This document shows, in pieces, positions 21,517-32,521 of a stretch of 64,000 bases of DNA. Numbering within the stretch: the first letter of the stretch is position 1; each line of letters starts with the position of its first letter. Below the pieces are notes generated by a model that was given only the letters and a program-made list of their open reading frames with translations, did no database searches and was not told where the DNA came from. The position numbers were made by a program, and so were the translations under genes. Source of the stretch: Drosophila pseudoobscura (taxonomy: Eukaryota; Arthropoda; Insecta; Diptera; Drosophilidae); contig NC_046683.1 in assembly GCF_009870125.1 (NCBI RefSeq), positions 38,207,869-38,271,868 of the forward strand, given 5' to 3'.

Positions 21517-22941
21517 TCCTGAGGCTCGCCTCCACCATTGTTACTTCTGGATCGCTGTCAGGGGACTCCGGCTCCTCCCCGACAACGATATGGCTGAGAC
21601 CTCTGGGTAGGTCGCTCTCGTCGAACGCGTAGTCGTCCAGGATGTCGTCCGACATCGCCTTATGGATGGACGCCGCATCCGACGCCGGGTTATCTTCCTC
21701 GCACGAGGCCCCCTCTTTCAGGATCTCCGGCAGCTCCGGGTCTGGCTCGACCTCCGCTTGCCTGCCCTTGCGATCGGACTTGTACGTGGATATGGTGACC
21801 TTCTTATAGCCATAATCCACTACACCGTCCGACTTTGCGAGGAGATGTATTGATTCCTCATTTAGGACGAGGATAATCTGGCGCCTCTGCCCTTGTATAT
21901 CCTCCACCTTTGCCACCTTCCAATCGGCTGTAGGAAGGTGGGGGTTGCAGACCTGCAGTAACCTGAGGATCTTCTCAGGCTCTGCAGGCTTAGCCGAGAC
22001 CCACGCCATGGCTCTCGGGCGACTAGGGACATCTTCCCACTTCACGGCCTCCAGTTTCGCCCCTGGATAGACCTCTTTTAGGGCCGCCACCGCATTCATG
22101 TAGAGGGCCGCAGAGCGAGCGTCTTGGCAGGCGATGGCTTTCACCTTGCCTTGATGCCACCCTGCGTCCTCACACTTTGGCGGTGGTCCGCCGTTCTCCT
22201 CCAGTTCCAGTAGGAACCGGTCCTGGAGCTCGTTCTCCACCAGGTGCCACTTATCGCGGGGGACATGGCCGTCCTCGGCGCCCCTGTCCAGGACACCGAT
22301 CAGGGCCTTGCCCCTCGCCACCTCAGCGAACGACCGGTTCGTGAGGTGGGTCTTCACCCGCTTGGCTTGCTGGGCTTGACCTGGCTGATTTGCGGGGTCC
22401 TCCGCTGAGCGTTGCCGCTTGTTGGGGGCCTTGGCTGCGCCCTTTCCGGCTTTGGCTGGCTGGAACAGAGGAAGGATTGAGGAGGCCCCCAGCCTCTGCT
22501 CCTTTCCTTCGGCTGACGCCTTGAAATTCGGGTCTTCGTTGGACAGGATGAAGGCCGCTCGTCTCCTGTCCTGGTACGACGGCTTTCCTCCGCGTGGTGC
22601 AGAGACGCTGCCCGCCGGGGGTCCCAAGGGTTCTTAGGTCCCGGTGCGCTTACCAGCCGCGATTACGCTCTGCTTGGCAGCCACTCCGGTATCCGCTTCG
22701 CCCTTGGAGCCACCCGACTTGGAAGGACCCGATTGGCTTTCCGGGCCCCCCTCGCTGCGGCTGCTGCCTGAAGACGGTGGACCGACTCAGTCTCCTTCCC
22801 CGTCTTCTTTGGACCCGGTTTCCCAGGCGCTGGTGCAGAGGGATTGGCTTGTCCCTCCGGTACTTTAAGAGGAGTACCGAGCTCCTTTGCGGCTTTGTTT
22901 GTTTTTATATGTTTATTATTGTTTGGCATAGTTATTCCCAC
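21476..22941 (-). pseudogene. LOA-type ORF1 (Gag-like), frameshifted
   Basis: The likely start is the ATG at 22941, opening a Lys/Pro/Ala-rich segment that ends in a stop at 22663. The rest (about 21476-22627) is in another frame and carries a basic Pro-rich region, 'LTNRSFAEVARGK' and an RRM-like 'VKWEDVPSRPRAMAWV' region, ending in an acidic tail that overlaps the ORF2 start. Overlapping ORFs are normal for these LINEs. No zinc knuckle was recognised. One indel near 22650 separates the two parts. Confidence 0.7.
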
Positions 22942-23418
22942 GAGTAGGCGGGAAGTGGATGGTCACCCGAGGCATAGCCCGCTTGCCCCGGGAAGCCTGA
23001 TTTAAACTGGAGGTCGGCAGGTATCCAGAGTCCGCATATTAGCGACCGGGCACCCCCCCGGCCATGCATCCCTCGGCATATAACAGTGTCACCTTGGATT
23101 GGGGTAATTTCACTGAGAGTTTTCTTCTCTCCGCCCGACTACCATTCGCCAGCATCCTAGCAGAGACATGACCGTGCTAGGACCTGTTTCCAGCCGCCCT
23201 CACGGGGAGAGTATAGTCGCACTTCCACCGGTGTGCACAGTTACGGCGGGTGACGGTTCGCTCGCAACCCTCTGTGTCCTAGGGGGGGTGTGAGACGCAG
23301 ACCGCACCGGGTATTACTAACCGGAGCGGCTGCGCCTCAGTTCCGAGTTCACAGTTGTGCGAGCCGACCCGTCATCCGTTTGTCCCCCTGTAGCACCCGA
23401 TGGCTGACGGCCTAAATG

Positions 23419-25685
23419 TGGCTGACGGTGTAAATGTTGCTATCCGAAAAATATTTAGAATACGATGTCTCTATACTGTTGAATATTTCGTCGGTAGTGT
23501 GGATTGCCAAAGTCTTGTTGGGTATGAGTAAGGTTTTCAATATGGTAGAGGTTTTTTCTAAAGTAAAAGAAGGTTCGGAGATAACTCTACGAACTTTGTG
23601 GGTGAACGGAACCGTTTTCACGCATGAAGCTATCGGGTTGATTTTAAATATCGCTTGGATAGAGAACTGGTTCAACGGGCTATTGATGGTTGGTATACTA
23701 GGGGTTACTGTGGGGCTGGAATCGTTTACGCAAATATTTGGCTCTATTCTACTTAGTGCATCTGCTACAACGTTCTGTGAACCTTTCCTGTAGACTATTT
23801 CGTAGTCATACTCGGAAAGTGTTATTTTCCAGCGAAGGAGCTTTGGGTTCTGACCCTTGAAATTGCCTAACCAAACTAGGGGCTTGTGATCTGTGACAAT
23901 TCTGAACTTCTTCCCATATAGGTATGGGCGGAAGTACTTTACCAAACTATAGCTAGCATTTCCTTTTCTATCGTGGAATACCGGGTTTCTGCGTCTGTCA
24001 GGGTCCTACTAGCACAACAAACTGGTTTATCTGCGTTATCTGGGCCTTGGGAGAGCACGGCCCCTATAGCGAAGTTACTCGCGTCAGTTGTAAGGGTGAA
24101 TGTTTTTTCGAAATCCGGGTACTGTAATATAGGGTCGTTAGTTAGTAGCGTTTTGCAAAGTTCAAACGCTTGTCGGAACTCTGAATCGATTACGACCGAT
24201 TTGCCCCCTTTGAGCTGTTTTGTTATCGGTTTCGTAAGCTTAGCGAAGTCCCTGATGAATTTCCTGTAATACCCTAGCAGCCCTAAAAAGGATTTGATTT
24301 GTCTGGTGGTTTTGGGGCAGGGAAAGTCTTTTATGGCTTATATCTTGTCCGGGTTTGGTCTCACGCCTTCTTGGGTAACTATGTGTCCTAAAAAGTCTAT
24401 TTCTTTTCTAAAAAAGTTCGACTTGGTTAGTTGTATTTTTAGGTTAGCGTCCCGCAATTTTTGGAAGACGGATTTCAAGTCCGCCAAGTGTTTTTGAAGG
24501 GAGGCAGAGAAAATGATGATATCGTCAAGATATACTAGACAGATATCCCCTATTAGCTCTGCCAATACATTGTCCATTACTCTTTGGAAGGTGGCAGGGG
24601 CATTTCTCAATCCGAAGGGCATTCTTGTAAATTCGTAATGCCCTCCTTCGACCGAGAATGCCGTTTTGGACATGTCTTTGGGGTTCATTTCAATTGGATG
24701 AAATCCACTTGCCAAATCCAAGGTGGAGAAGTATCTGGCCCTGCCTATGTTATCTAGGATGTCATTTATGTTGGGTATGGGATATTTGTCCGCAATGGTT
24801 TTATCGTTTAGCTTTCTAAAATCGATTACCAATCTCCATTTCTTTTTATCCGGGGAATCGGACTTCTTTGGGACCACCCAGACAGGTGCTCCCCAAGGGG
24901 AATAACTATTTTTTTATAATGTTTTGTTCTAACATTTTCGTGATTTGTTTTCGAACTTCCTCTTTATGAATATATGGATATCTATATGTCTTGACATGAA
25001 TTGGTAAGTTGTCCGTAGTGGGGATACAGTGCTTGACTGTGTTAGAGAAGGTCAAAGGCGAAGCATCGTCATAGAAAAGATCACGGAAGTTTATGCAAAC
25101 TTTCCGTAATCCTTTCGTTTCCTCCGTATTTAGGTGGCTGGTTTGAATAAATTCAAAAAATTGTGCGTTTTCGCAGAGGGGTTTCGACCGTAACGCAATG
25201 CTACGTACTTGGTCATAATGTTCCTCATCAAAGGGGGTTACCTCTAACGGCTGGTCCAAGTGGAATGTTTGTTCCGTGTCCGAGTTATTGGTTATCTCGA
25301 GAAAACTAGTACTGTCCGTGGCTGTGTATAAGCCTCCCGAAATGGACAGGTTAGTGTCGATTTCTGCCGAATTGCAGAAAAAGTCTCCCTTGTTGAGGTC
25401 AACTGGAAGGTTGACCCGGGTTATGGTTTGTGGTTGTATTAGGAGAAGGTCCGATGCCCGATTAATCTCGGTGAAGATGTCGAGGGTAGCGTGTGGAGTT
25501 TCGAATTTAAATGTTTCCATGTTTATTTTTACTTTGTGGACTGTTAAAAAGTCCATGCCCAAGAGGCCATTGAAGTATGGGTGGAATTTAAAAAGTAGTA
25601 GGCTTAGGTTGCCAGGTTCGTTTAATTCGGCCGGCATGGGTAGAACAATTTTATTCTTTATAGTGTAGCTCTGTAGAACTAGCAT
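23419..25685 (-). pseudogene. Errantivirus pol: protease C-terminus, reverse transcriptase, RNase H
   Basis: Reading leftward, 24906-25685 starts inside the protease ('LLGMDFL' remains, the D-T-G active site is gone). It continues through a linker to the RT entry 'IHVKTYRYPYIHKEEV'. 24338-24877 holds the RT palm with 'WRLVIDFRKLND', 'STLDLASGFHPIEM', 'RMPFGLRNAPATFQR' and catalytic Y-L-D-D. 23412-23945 holds the end of RNase H ('PYLYGKKFRIVTDHKPLVWL', 'NVVADALSR'). Frame breaks lie near 24890 and within 23946-24337. The right end is a deletion into the leader; the left end is the LOA LINE junction, marked by an 18-bp imperfect tandem at 23401-23436. Confidence 0.87.
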
Positions 25686-27188
25686 TACTTAGCATTAATT
25701 CAAATGGGAAATGGGACTTAAATTATTTGTGTATATATTATTGTGTGTATTGTGTATATATTAATTATTGTGGGTATTGTGTATATATATTGTGTGTATT
25801 GTGTATATATATTGTGTGTATCGTGTATATAATATTCTGTATGTATATTAATATATATTATATTGTTATATTATATTTTTTGTATATGAATTCTTAAATA
25901 GAGTAAGAGTGTAAAAGTGGTAAAATGTGTACAACAATTTATTTTACTTGTTTGTCGTTCCCCTTTTTGAGGGAATTTGTTTAAAATTGTTGATTTCTGT
26001 AATGCATGTGGTTAGTGTATCGTTTATAATGTATGTATATTTGCGTGGACCCAGTGGCATGTTAATAAAGGGTATAGAAAAGTTTTTTTTTTTTGTTTTG
26101 TCGCCACCGATTTTTGTGGTGCGCAATGTTTATACGTTTGATATAAAGTGGTATGCTGTGTTTTCGTCTTCTCTTTTCCTTCTCTTTTTTTTTTTTTTTT
26201 TTTTTTTTAGCAGTTTTGTTTATTCGTTTATTTGTTGGTCTTTATTGTGGCGGCTGTGGAGGAACGTGTAACTTGATCCTCCATTATGTATTTTTAAAAT
26301 AGGAAAAAGAAAGAAAATGAGTGGTGGCTATTTTGTATCCGCCACTCGTTCGTACATATGGGACGGACGTTGGGGTTGACTCCAACTGAAACTCCACTTG
26401 AAGTTTCTTATTTCATATATTGCGCCGCTCTGGCTGTGTTTGTAGATTCTTTTTATCTGTTTATTATTACTATACACATCGACACATGTATATGTATGTA
26501 CATGTCTTGTTGCATATACATCCCTCTTTTCATTTTTCCTCTTTTTATTTCCTTTTTTTTTTTGACTTGCGGTGATCGCACTTCATATCCGCATAATAAC
26601 ACTCTTTCTTTAACATTTTAGTTAGTATAACGGCGATGATCTACGCTAGATGTTCGCACAGTTACACAGATTAATTAAAAAATTTTTTTTTTTTTTTTTG
26701 GTACACACGGCAATGGTCTGCACTAGATTTTTGCACAGTGGTCCTTGTATATGTGTATGCATGTATATGTTTTGTTGCATATTATTTAACGTATTAATTA
26801 GTATAACGGCAATGATCTGCACAAGATTTGTTTCACAGTTACACAGATTAGTTAATTTTTTTTTTCGGTACACACGGCAATGATCTGCACTAGATTTTGT
26901 TTTGCACGGGGGTACGTGTACATGTATGTATATATATTTAAGTTTTTCTGCACAACAGCGGTGCTCGGCACCTGGCTTTTGGATAGTGCCGCCACATTTG
27001 TATATTATTTTTCTTTCTTTTATTGTCACACCACTTTATGCATTATAAGATTTATTATTTTTCCTTTAAATTTCTTTTATAGTTTCCTTTTTCTTTCACT
27101 CATAACGTTGCCACTGGGTGCTCACCTGCTTTACATTGCTAATATTAATCCAATGTAAGAAATCATCCTGCGATCCTCGGTTCTTAGT
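25686..27188 (-). other. Errantivirus leader region with tandem repeats; gag missing
   Basis: This 1.5 kb lies where leader plus gag should be, but no Gag-like frame exists. It contains TGTGTAT/TATATA runs (25720-25860), long T tracts, and four spaced copies of a motif around ACGGCAATGATCTGCAC (near 26632, 26709, 26807, 26876) alternating with CACAGTTACACAGATTA and T tracts, with a period of about 70-100 bp. The deletion joins leader directly to the protease. Confidence 0.7.
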
Positions 27189-27200
27189 CCGGCTGCGCCA
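27189..27200 (-). other. Primer binding site of the errantivirus (Ser-tRNA type)
   Basis: On the minus strand TGGCGCAGCCGG directly follows the LTR. It is one base from the tRNA-Ser-type site of 17.6/297-like elements. The last base overlaps the LTR edge by convention. Confidence 0.7.
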
Positions 27201-27704
27201 GTTACCAGTTCGTCCTTCTTCTTCTTGTAGATGGTTCTGGTTGTTCTTGTATGGTTTATATTTCTGTCTTTTCCAAAGATTGGTGTTTGAGTTTTTATAA
27301 AGTCTGAGATTGGTGTTTGGGTTTGAATAAAGACGGACTGTTCGGTTTCGAGTTCAAAAATTGAAGTGTTCTGTCTTTATTAATTATATTCTTAGGAAGC
27401 CTTCGCAGAGGCTTTGAGTTTAGTACATAAGGCATATATAAGTATAAAATGTTGCAACGGGCTAGCGTATGTGAAACCGCCGAGTCGGCATTATGCCGGA
27501 TGTCGGGTTCCAGTTTCGATGTTGTTTATGTTAAGATGTGTAGGCGGTGGTTTGTGCCGCGGTATGTAGAATGTTGCAACAGTCAAAGTGGTCAAAGTGT
27601 TGAGCTGGACATTACAATGTCCGGGTTGAACGACATAGTCGTTCAGTGGAACATTGCCACGGCCCGAGGGGGTTTAGGTGTAGGTGTCACGGTTATCGGT
27701 AACT
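27200..27704 (-). repeat. 5' LTR of the errantivirus
   Basis: 505 bp, nearly identical to 10332-10837 over most of its length, with a few substitutions and small indels near both ends. It is followed by the duplication CGCG (27705-27708). A TATATAAG box and AATAAAGAC lie inside. Confidence 0.93.
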
Positions 27705-27708
27705 CGCG

Positions 27709-27793
27709 CCCGTACCATGAAGCGTCAAACGAAAATTGAAAAAGAATTTGTTTCTCATGCAACATCTTGGTATTGTATAGTCTTTGGTTCAAC
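27709..27793. mobile_element. Right half of the inverted-repeat MITE
   Basis: Contains the second 33-bp terminal inverted repeat (27754-27786) and the second GTTCAAC duplication (27787-27793). Together with 10236-10331 it forms a unit of roughly 175 bp. Removing it and one duplication leaves the copia pol frame running through without a break. Confidence 0.75.
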
Positions 27794-28838
27794 ATATAAA
27801 CTGCACTTTTTTCTGAGCACTGTTTGTACACATACAAATTGTTGTCTTGCTTGGCTTTTATTATTGCTTCTCCTTTTTTATTTTTAATCAGTGCCACTTT
27901 TCCAATAAATGTAGTGGAATTCTCGAATTTAGCTGCTGTGCTCACTGAGAAAAAATTCATGTGTAATTCGGGGACGTACATATAACACATTTTGCAAGTT
28001 TATTAAAATATTTTCACCCTGAATTTTAACATTGCCAGATCCGGGTGATGAGACGAACTTATTTGTAGCCAACATTATCGATGTTTCCTTCTCGACATAG
28101 TTTAGGAACATGCTGCGATCGCAACACATGTGCGATGTTGCGCCACTCGCACTCGCACTCGCTTGCTCGATGACCAGTTTTTTCGCATTTGAAACATTTT
28201 CCCTTGAATTGTTGCTTTACGCCTGTGTTCGCGTCATTCTTGCTTCCGTTATTCTCGACACTCTCGTTTTCTCGCGATCTGCACTGTGTATGTGTGTATA
28301 CTGCTTGTGTGGCCGAATGATTTTCGCGCTCTGCCTTCTCCTGTTTTCTGGTGCCTTCTTCCAGCATTTTTACTTTAAGAGCTTCAAATTTTGGCAGCTC
28401 GTCACGCGTTTCAATCGCGACTACAAAATGTTCCCAAGATTCGGGCAAACTGCTCAATAACATGATGACTTTTAGCTCATCGTGGAGTTTTATGTCCAGT
28501 TCCGCCAATTTTTCAATTGTCTCTACAAAAGAATTGACATAGACGGACACATCATCGCCCTGCTGCATATTTAGTCGAATAAGTTTTTGATAAAGTTGCA
28601 CCTTTTGGATGGGGCCCTTTGGCATGTGGAGTTCCTTTAATTTTTTCCATATGGCTTCAGATGTTTTGCACGACTTTATGTGCGCAAACTGCGATGCCTT
28701 AACATTTAAGGCTATGTACGCCATTGCTTTCCGATCCAATTTATTCCATTTCTCGACAGCTGCGGCATCTCCTCCACTGCCTTTTCCACAGACTACATCC
28801 CATAATTCTGTCATTACCAGGACACTTTTCATGGCCAT
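27787..28838 (-). pseudogene. Copia-like gag and start of pol (zinc knuckle, protease region)
   Basis: ATG at 28838, but homologous-looking sequence starts earlier ('LDEGNYSVWHM' is encoded upstream, behind an in-frame stop two codons after an ATG near 28893). The body is a copia-type Gag polypeptide, with 'NKLDRKAMAYIALN', 'IWKKL', 'LYQKLIRLNMQQGDDVSVYV' and 'LLSSLPESW', then one CCHC knuckle, 'CFKCEKTGHRASEC', near 28150-28200. After a frame change near 28059-28129 the protease/pre-integrase region follows ('LYVRPRITHEFF' / 'VPELHMNFFS'), up to the MITE at 27793. Confidence 0.85.
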
Positions 28839-29010
28839 ATGCCATACACTGTAATTGCCCTCATCAAGTTTTTCGATTTGATTTGACTAATTCATGTTGC
28901 TAATTGTTCCGCGTTAATGTGTGCACAAAATAACTGTTGACAATTAAGCACAACCGACACTCAAACCCAGACGCTTTTTAGTCTGTTATTAAGCCGAAAT
29001 AACGAGCTCT

Positions 29011-29024
29011 CGGCCCATAACCAA
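29011..29024 (-). other. Copia-type primer binding site
   Basis: The minus strand reads TTGGTTATGGGCCG right after the LTR end. It matches the copia primer site, which pairs with an internal part of initiator tRNA-Met rather than the tRNA 3' end. Confidence 0.85.
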
Positions 29025-29116
29025 TGTTTGATATAATTTTACCGTTTTAGTTTACCGTTCTATATATAAGCGATAAGCGGAGCTGTTACATGAGACACGT
29101 AGTGGTTCGGTTAAAC
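29025..29116 (-). repeat. 5' LTR of the copia-like element, first part
   Basis: Matches 7233 onwards (TGTTTGATATAATTTTACCG...) through GGTTAAAC, where the CACTA transposon begins. It contains a TATATATAAG box. The remainder is at 43068-43180. Confidence 0.9.
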
Positions 29117-29460
29117 CACTAACCATACAGTATATAGATGTGCCAGTTCATACAACGAAAGGGTCACACACTAGCTAGCGCGTTCAGTACCCCAGAGTGA
29201 CGTCATCATGAGAGAGAGAGCGCAGAGAGAACATCTGTGCATGTGTTAGTACACACGCAATATATTGCAGTACGGGTCATCGATGACTCAGCTGCTGACA
29301 CGTCGATGAACGCCTCACTACCCCCGATGACATAGTCGATGACCGGCCATACGCTGAGCTGTTTACTTTAACATGGAGATGTCCTAGGGCATAATCGATA
29401 ATAATAATCACTTAATAAGTGATGATTTTTCACGAAAAATCATGCATTTAATATAAAATG
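29117..29460 (+). repeat. CACTA left terminus and subterminal region, copy 1
   Basis: The terminal CACTAACC motif, GTGACGTCATCA, GAGAGAGAG and several TCGATGA copies are shared almost base for base with 39809-40095. An AATCATGCATTT / AAGTGATGATTTTT subterminal repeat begins near 29405, much shorter than the array in copy 2. Confidence 0.75.
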
Positions 29461-29505
29461 TAATACATTGTAATTATTTATTATTCCAATTATTTTTATT
29501 TATTA

Positions 29506-29657
29506 TTATTCATTATTGTCTGCTTTGTATTTTTTATTCCTTGCGCCCTTTTGAAAGTAACTATTCTTAATATTATGAATAGCCTTCCTTATTACTTTAA
29601 CTGCTGGCTCGTAGGTTATTTTCATGTTCAACGTCGCTGAAATAATATGGATACGTT
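29506..29657 (-). pseudogene. C-terminal exon of the CACTA-type transposase gene (copy 1)
   Basis: The minus strand encodes about 48 residues ending 'RKAIHNIKNSYFQKGARNKK...' before a stop at 29506. The same C-terminus, with substitutions, is encoded at 40345-40500 in copy 2. It resembles the C-terminal tail of insect transposase-associated DUF4806-type domains. The gypsy-like insertion at 29658 cuts it from the upstream exon near 34655-34960. Confidence 0.5.
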
Positions 29658-29986
29658 TATTGGCGCAGAAAATCCACGGATGTTTTATACTTTTTAAGAT
29701 TATTATTTTACTTAATTCTTTTCCAACCACTCTGTCCTGTCGATACCGCAAAAGTGCTCATTGAACCCAGCTCCGATCTCTGGTTCTATTCCGATTTAGT
29801 TCTCGCATAGTTCTAGTTCGCAGAACTAGAACTATCGGATGATTATTCATATCGATACTTATTCAGATACTTACGATATTTCGTAAAACGTTAATAGTAA
29901 ATACAATTGTAGATTAACACTAATAATTATAAGCTAGCAGCAAGGTAAATACAAATGTAGGGTTATAATACTAAAACAACCTAACA
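29658..29986 (-). repeat. 3' LTR (329 bp) of the nested gypsy-like element
   Basis: Begins TATTGGCGCAG and ends CCTAACA on the plus strand; the same two ends bound the 66-bp right LTR. It contains a short palindrome around CTAGTTCGCAGAACTAGA. Confidence 0.8.
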
Positions 29987-30073
29987 GCTCGGCCATCCTG
30001 ACAATTAGATCGCCCTCGATCGTAAATATGTAATTAAGAGTAATTTTAATTATATGTGTATATATATATTTTG

Positions 30074-32167
30074 TTAACTATTTAAGTAGGAGTCACTTTC
30101 ACACTGATTACGCCAATCTGCCCATTTCCTTAATCGGCATGCCTCTATAATGCCCTCATACGGGATTTGGCTTATTTGGCAGTTTTCAATGTCATTTAAC
30201 ACATATCTGTCGTTCGGCAATACCTTTTTTGATGGAACAAATTTTTTATTTGTACCTATTGTGGTGTCAATGTTTCTCATTACAACGAAATCGCCTTCCA
30301 AGAACTCATTATGATTTTTGTGATTCCTTTCAAAATACTCTTCACTCTTCTGCTGACAATGCTCGATTTTATCCAAAGATTTCTTACGTACTGATTCTAA
30401 ATCGCTTTGAGTTCGGTCTTGTTTATCATCTAAGTATTCTGTTAACGCGTCAATATTACAACCCCTCTGTTGGACTCCGAATAACAACACTGAAGGCAAT
30501 TCTTTCGTGGTCGAATGGACTGAGTTATTAATTGCATATTCAGCCTTTATTAAAAGTTTGCTCCAATCTTCGTGATTTATTGGCTCAGTTATTTTGGCGA
30601 GCATAGCTTTCATAGTTCTGTTAACCCGTTCTACCTGACCATTCGCTTGGGGTGAAGCAGTTGCCACTTTCACGTGTTCTATATTATTTTCTAACAAAAA
30701 TTTACTAAATTCTAATGATGTAAAACACGTTCCTCTATCGCTAATAATTCTACGTGGACGACTATAAAATTGAAAATACTTTGAAAAACATGTGTTGACT
30801 TCTTTAGTGCTTGTCGTATTTACAGAAAACAATTTTACAAATTTCGTAAAGGCGTCAATGATAACTAATACATGCTTCTTCTTTGATATAACAGCTTGAA
30901 GTGGTCCAAAATGGTCTACGTGTAAGGTGTCGAATGGGATTGGTCGCTTAGGAATATTGTGAAGTGTTCGATTGTTCGCATGTGTGGGGACTGAAAACAT
31001 GATACAATTTAAACAATTTCCTATAAACAAATCGATTTTAGATCTCATATTCGGGAACCAATAATGTCTTAAGATGTCTTTCATACATTTCTCAGTTCCT
31101 AAGTGACATAAGTTTTCGTGAACTCTTCTGATTATTTGCGTTTCCATTTCAGCTGGGACATAAAACAGCTCAACGTCGTTCTCACCTATTTTATAAACAA
31201 TTCCATCGCTCAATGAAAATTTCTTAACAGGTCCATGCTCCAATTGTTCTTTTAATTTTCCTATATGGTTGTCCCTGTTTTGTGTTATCTGAAGCTGAAG
31301 ATTAATGTCGTCGCACTCAATCACGGAAACTATTCGGTCTTTGTTATCCCTTTCATGAATTGTCACTATTGGTTCATATTCAAAATCTTGATTAAGCGCT
31401 GAAGGATATCTACTTAAGGTGTCCACATGGGACATATATTTTCCACTACGATGTTTTAAAGTGTAATTATAATTTGCTAGCTCTATGGTCCATCTGGCGA
31501 TATTTGAATGAAGACGTCCCTTTCCTAAACATAAAACTACTGAGTTACAATCTGTTATAATTCTAAACGGAATCCCTTCTAAATAAATTCGAAATTTCCT
31601 CAATGAATAGATCACAGCTAACGTTTCCAGCTTGAAACTTTCGTATCTTGCCTCTAGTTTTGTCGCTCTCTGTGAAAAATATGCTGTTGGGTGAAACTTA
31701 TTGTCATCTTGTTTCTGCAACAAAATTCCACCAAAGCCTTCACTACTTGCATCACAATGCAATTCTGTTTCTCGATTTGGATTATACAGAGCTAATACTG
31801 GTGACGAAATCAGTTTTTCTCGAAGATATTCAAAAATTTGTATGCATTTGTCTTGAAGCTCAAACTTAGTTCCAGGTTTTGTAAGTTCTTGTAATGGTTT
31901 TGCTATTCTTGAGTAAGCAGGGATGAAACGCCTAAAATAAGAGAATAATCCCAAAACCTTTTGCATTTCATGGCGATCTTTTGGCAATGGCAGATGCTTA
32001 ATGGTTGCTGTGTGTTCACAGTTTGGGCTTATTCCCTTACCAGAAAGGGTATATCCCAAGAACTCAATACTTTCATAACCAAATTGACATTTACTAACCT
32101 TAATTTCTAGTCGATATTCTGCGAGAATTCTTAAAACTCTACCTACTGTTATAAGATGTTCGTTCAA
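30074..32167 (-). pseudogene. RNase H and integrase of the nested gypsy-like element
   Basis: 697 codons opening with a TTG just after the lost RT catalytic motif. RT thumb: 'FLGYTLSGKGI', 'LGLFSYFRRFIP'. RNase H: 'LHCDASSEGFGGILLQ', 'FRIITDCNS', 'HVDTLSRYP'. Integrase: the HHCC finger 'HENLCHLGTEKCMKDI' with 'CLNC', then the core 'DHFGPLQ', 'ISDRGTCFTS', 'ASPQANGQVERVNRT', followed by a C-terminal domain to the stop at 30074. This long stretch is still open, so most decay is upstream. Confidence 0.88.
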
Positions 32168-32480
32168 CGACCATATAAACTACTACATTACCTTCGCGAA
32201 TTAATGGTTGTAAAATGAAATTAATAAATCTCATAAATACTGCTGGTGCATTCATAAGCCCAAAAGGCATTCTTGTGTATTCATATTGTCCGCTAGGTAT
32301 GACAAATGCTGTATACTGCACCGAACTTTCTGCTACTTTTACTTGGTGATAACTGTGTTTCAAATCTAAAAGTGTAAAAATTGTGTTCCCTTCTAATCTC
32401 TCTAAGCAGTCGTCTATTAGTGGCAATGGATATCCATCACGAATGCAAATCTTATTAAGCTGTTTGTAATCTACACACAT
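32139..32480 (-). pseudogene. Reverse transcriptase fragment lacking the catalytic YxDD
   Basis: Shows 'MCVDYKQLNK', 'YPLPLIDDCLERLEG', 'FTLLDLKHSYHQV', 'RMPFGLMNAPAVF' and then 'VVYM' followed directly by sequence belonging further downstream. About 30 nt that should encode the second half of Y-M-D-D and the next residues are missing near 32165-32175. Small indels also separate it from the upstream frame near 32485-32520. Confidence 0.85.
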
Positions 32481-32521
32481 TCTTTTCCCCTGATTTTTTC
32501 TTAACTAATACTATTGCAGAT

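Larger units (their letters stand above)
18063..23418 (-). mobile_element. LOA-clade LINE with RNase H domain, decayed
   Basis: A minus-strand non-LTR element. It has a GC-rich 5' leader (about 22942-23400), ORF1 (21476-22941, one frameshift), ORF2 with endonuclease, RT and a C-terminal RNase H (18190-21516, at least two frameshifts), and a 3' end at a run of about 12 C (18065-18076, read as G on the plus strand). The RNase H and the 'INLHHCKAA' endonuclease start indicate the LOA/Bilbo-type clade. No matching target duplication was found, and the flanking errantivirus sequence between RNase H and integrase is missing. The insertion therefore came with a deletion. Ends are approximate. Confidence 0.85.
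10332..27704 (-). mobile_element. Errantivirus (gypsy-group element with env), defective, carrying two LINEs
   Basis: Two nearly identical LTRs (10332-10837 and 27200-27704) begin and end AGTTACC...GGTAACT and are flanked by the 4-bp duplication CGCG (10328-10331 and 27705-27708). Inside, on the minus strand, are a primer site and long leader, protease-RT-RNase H (23419-25685), integrase (17216-18062) and env (10771-12360). Gag and the N-terminus of the protease, including its catalytic Asp, are absent, and the RNase H/integrase junction is lost at the LOA LINE insertion. It is therefore non-functional alone. The high LTR similarity suggests insertion was not ancient relative to its host copia copy. 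Confidence 0.92.
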
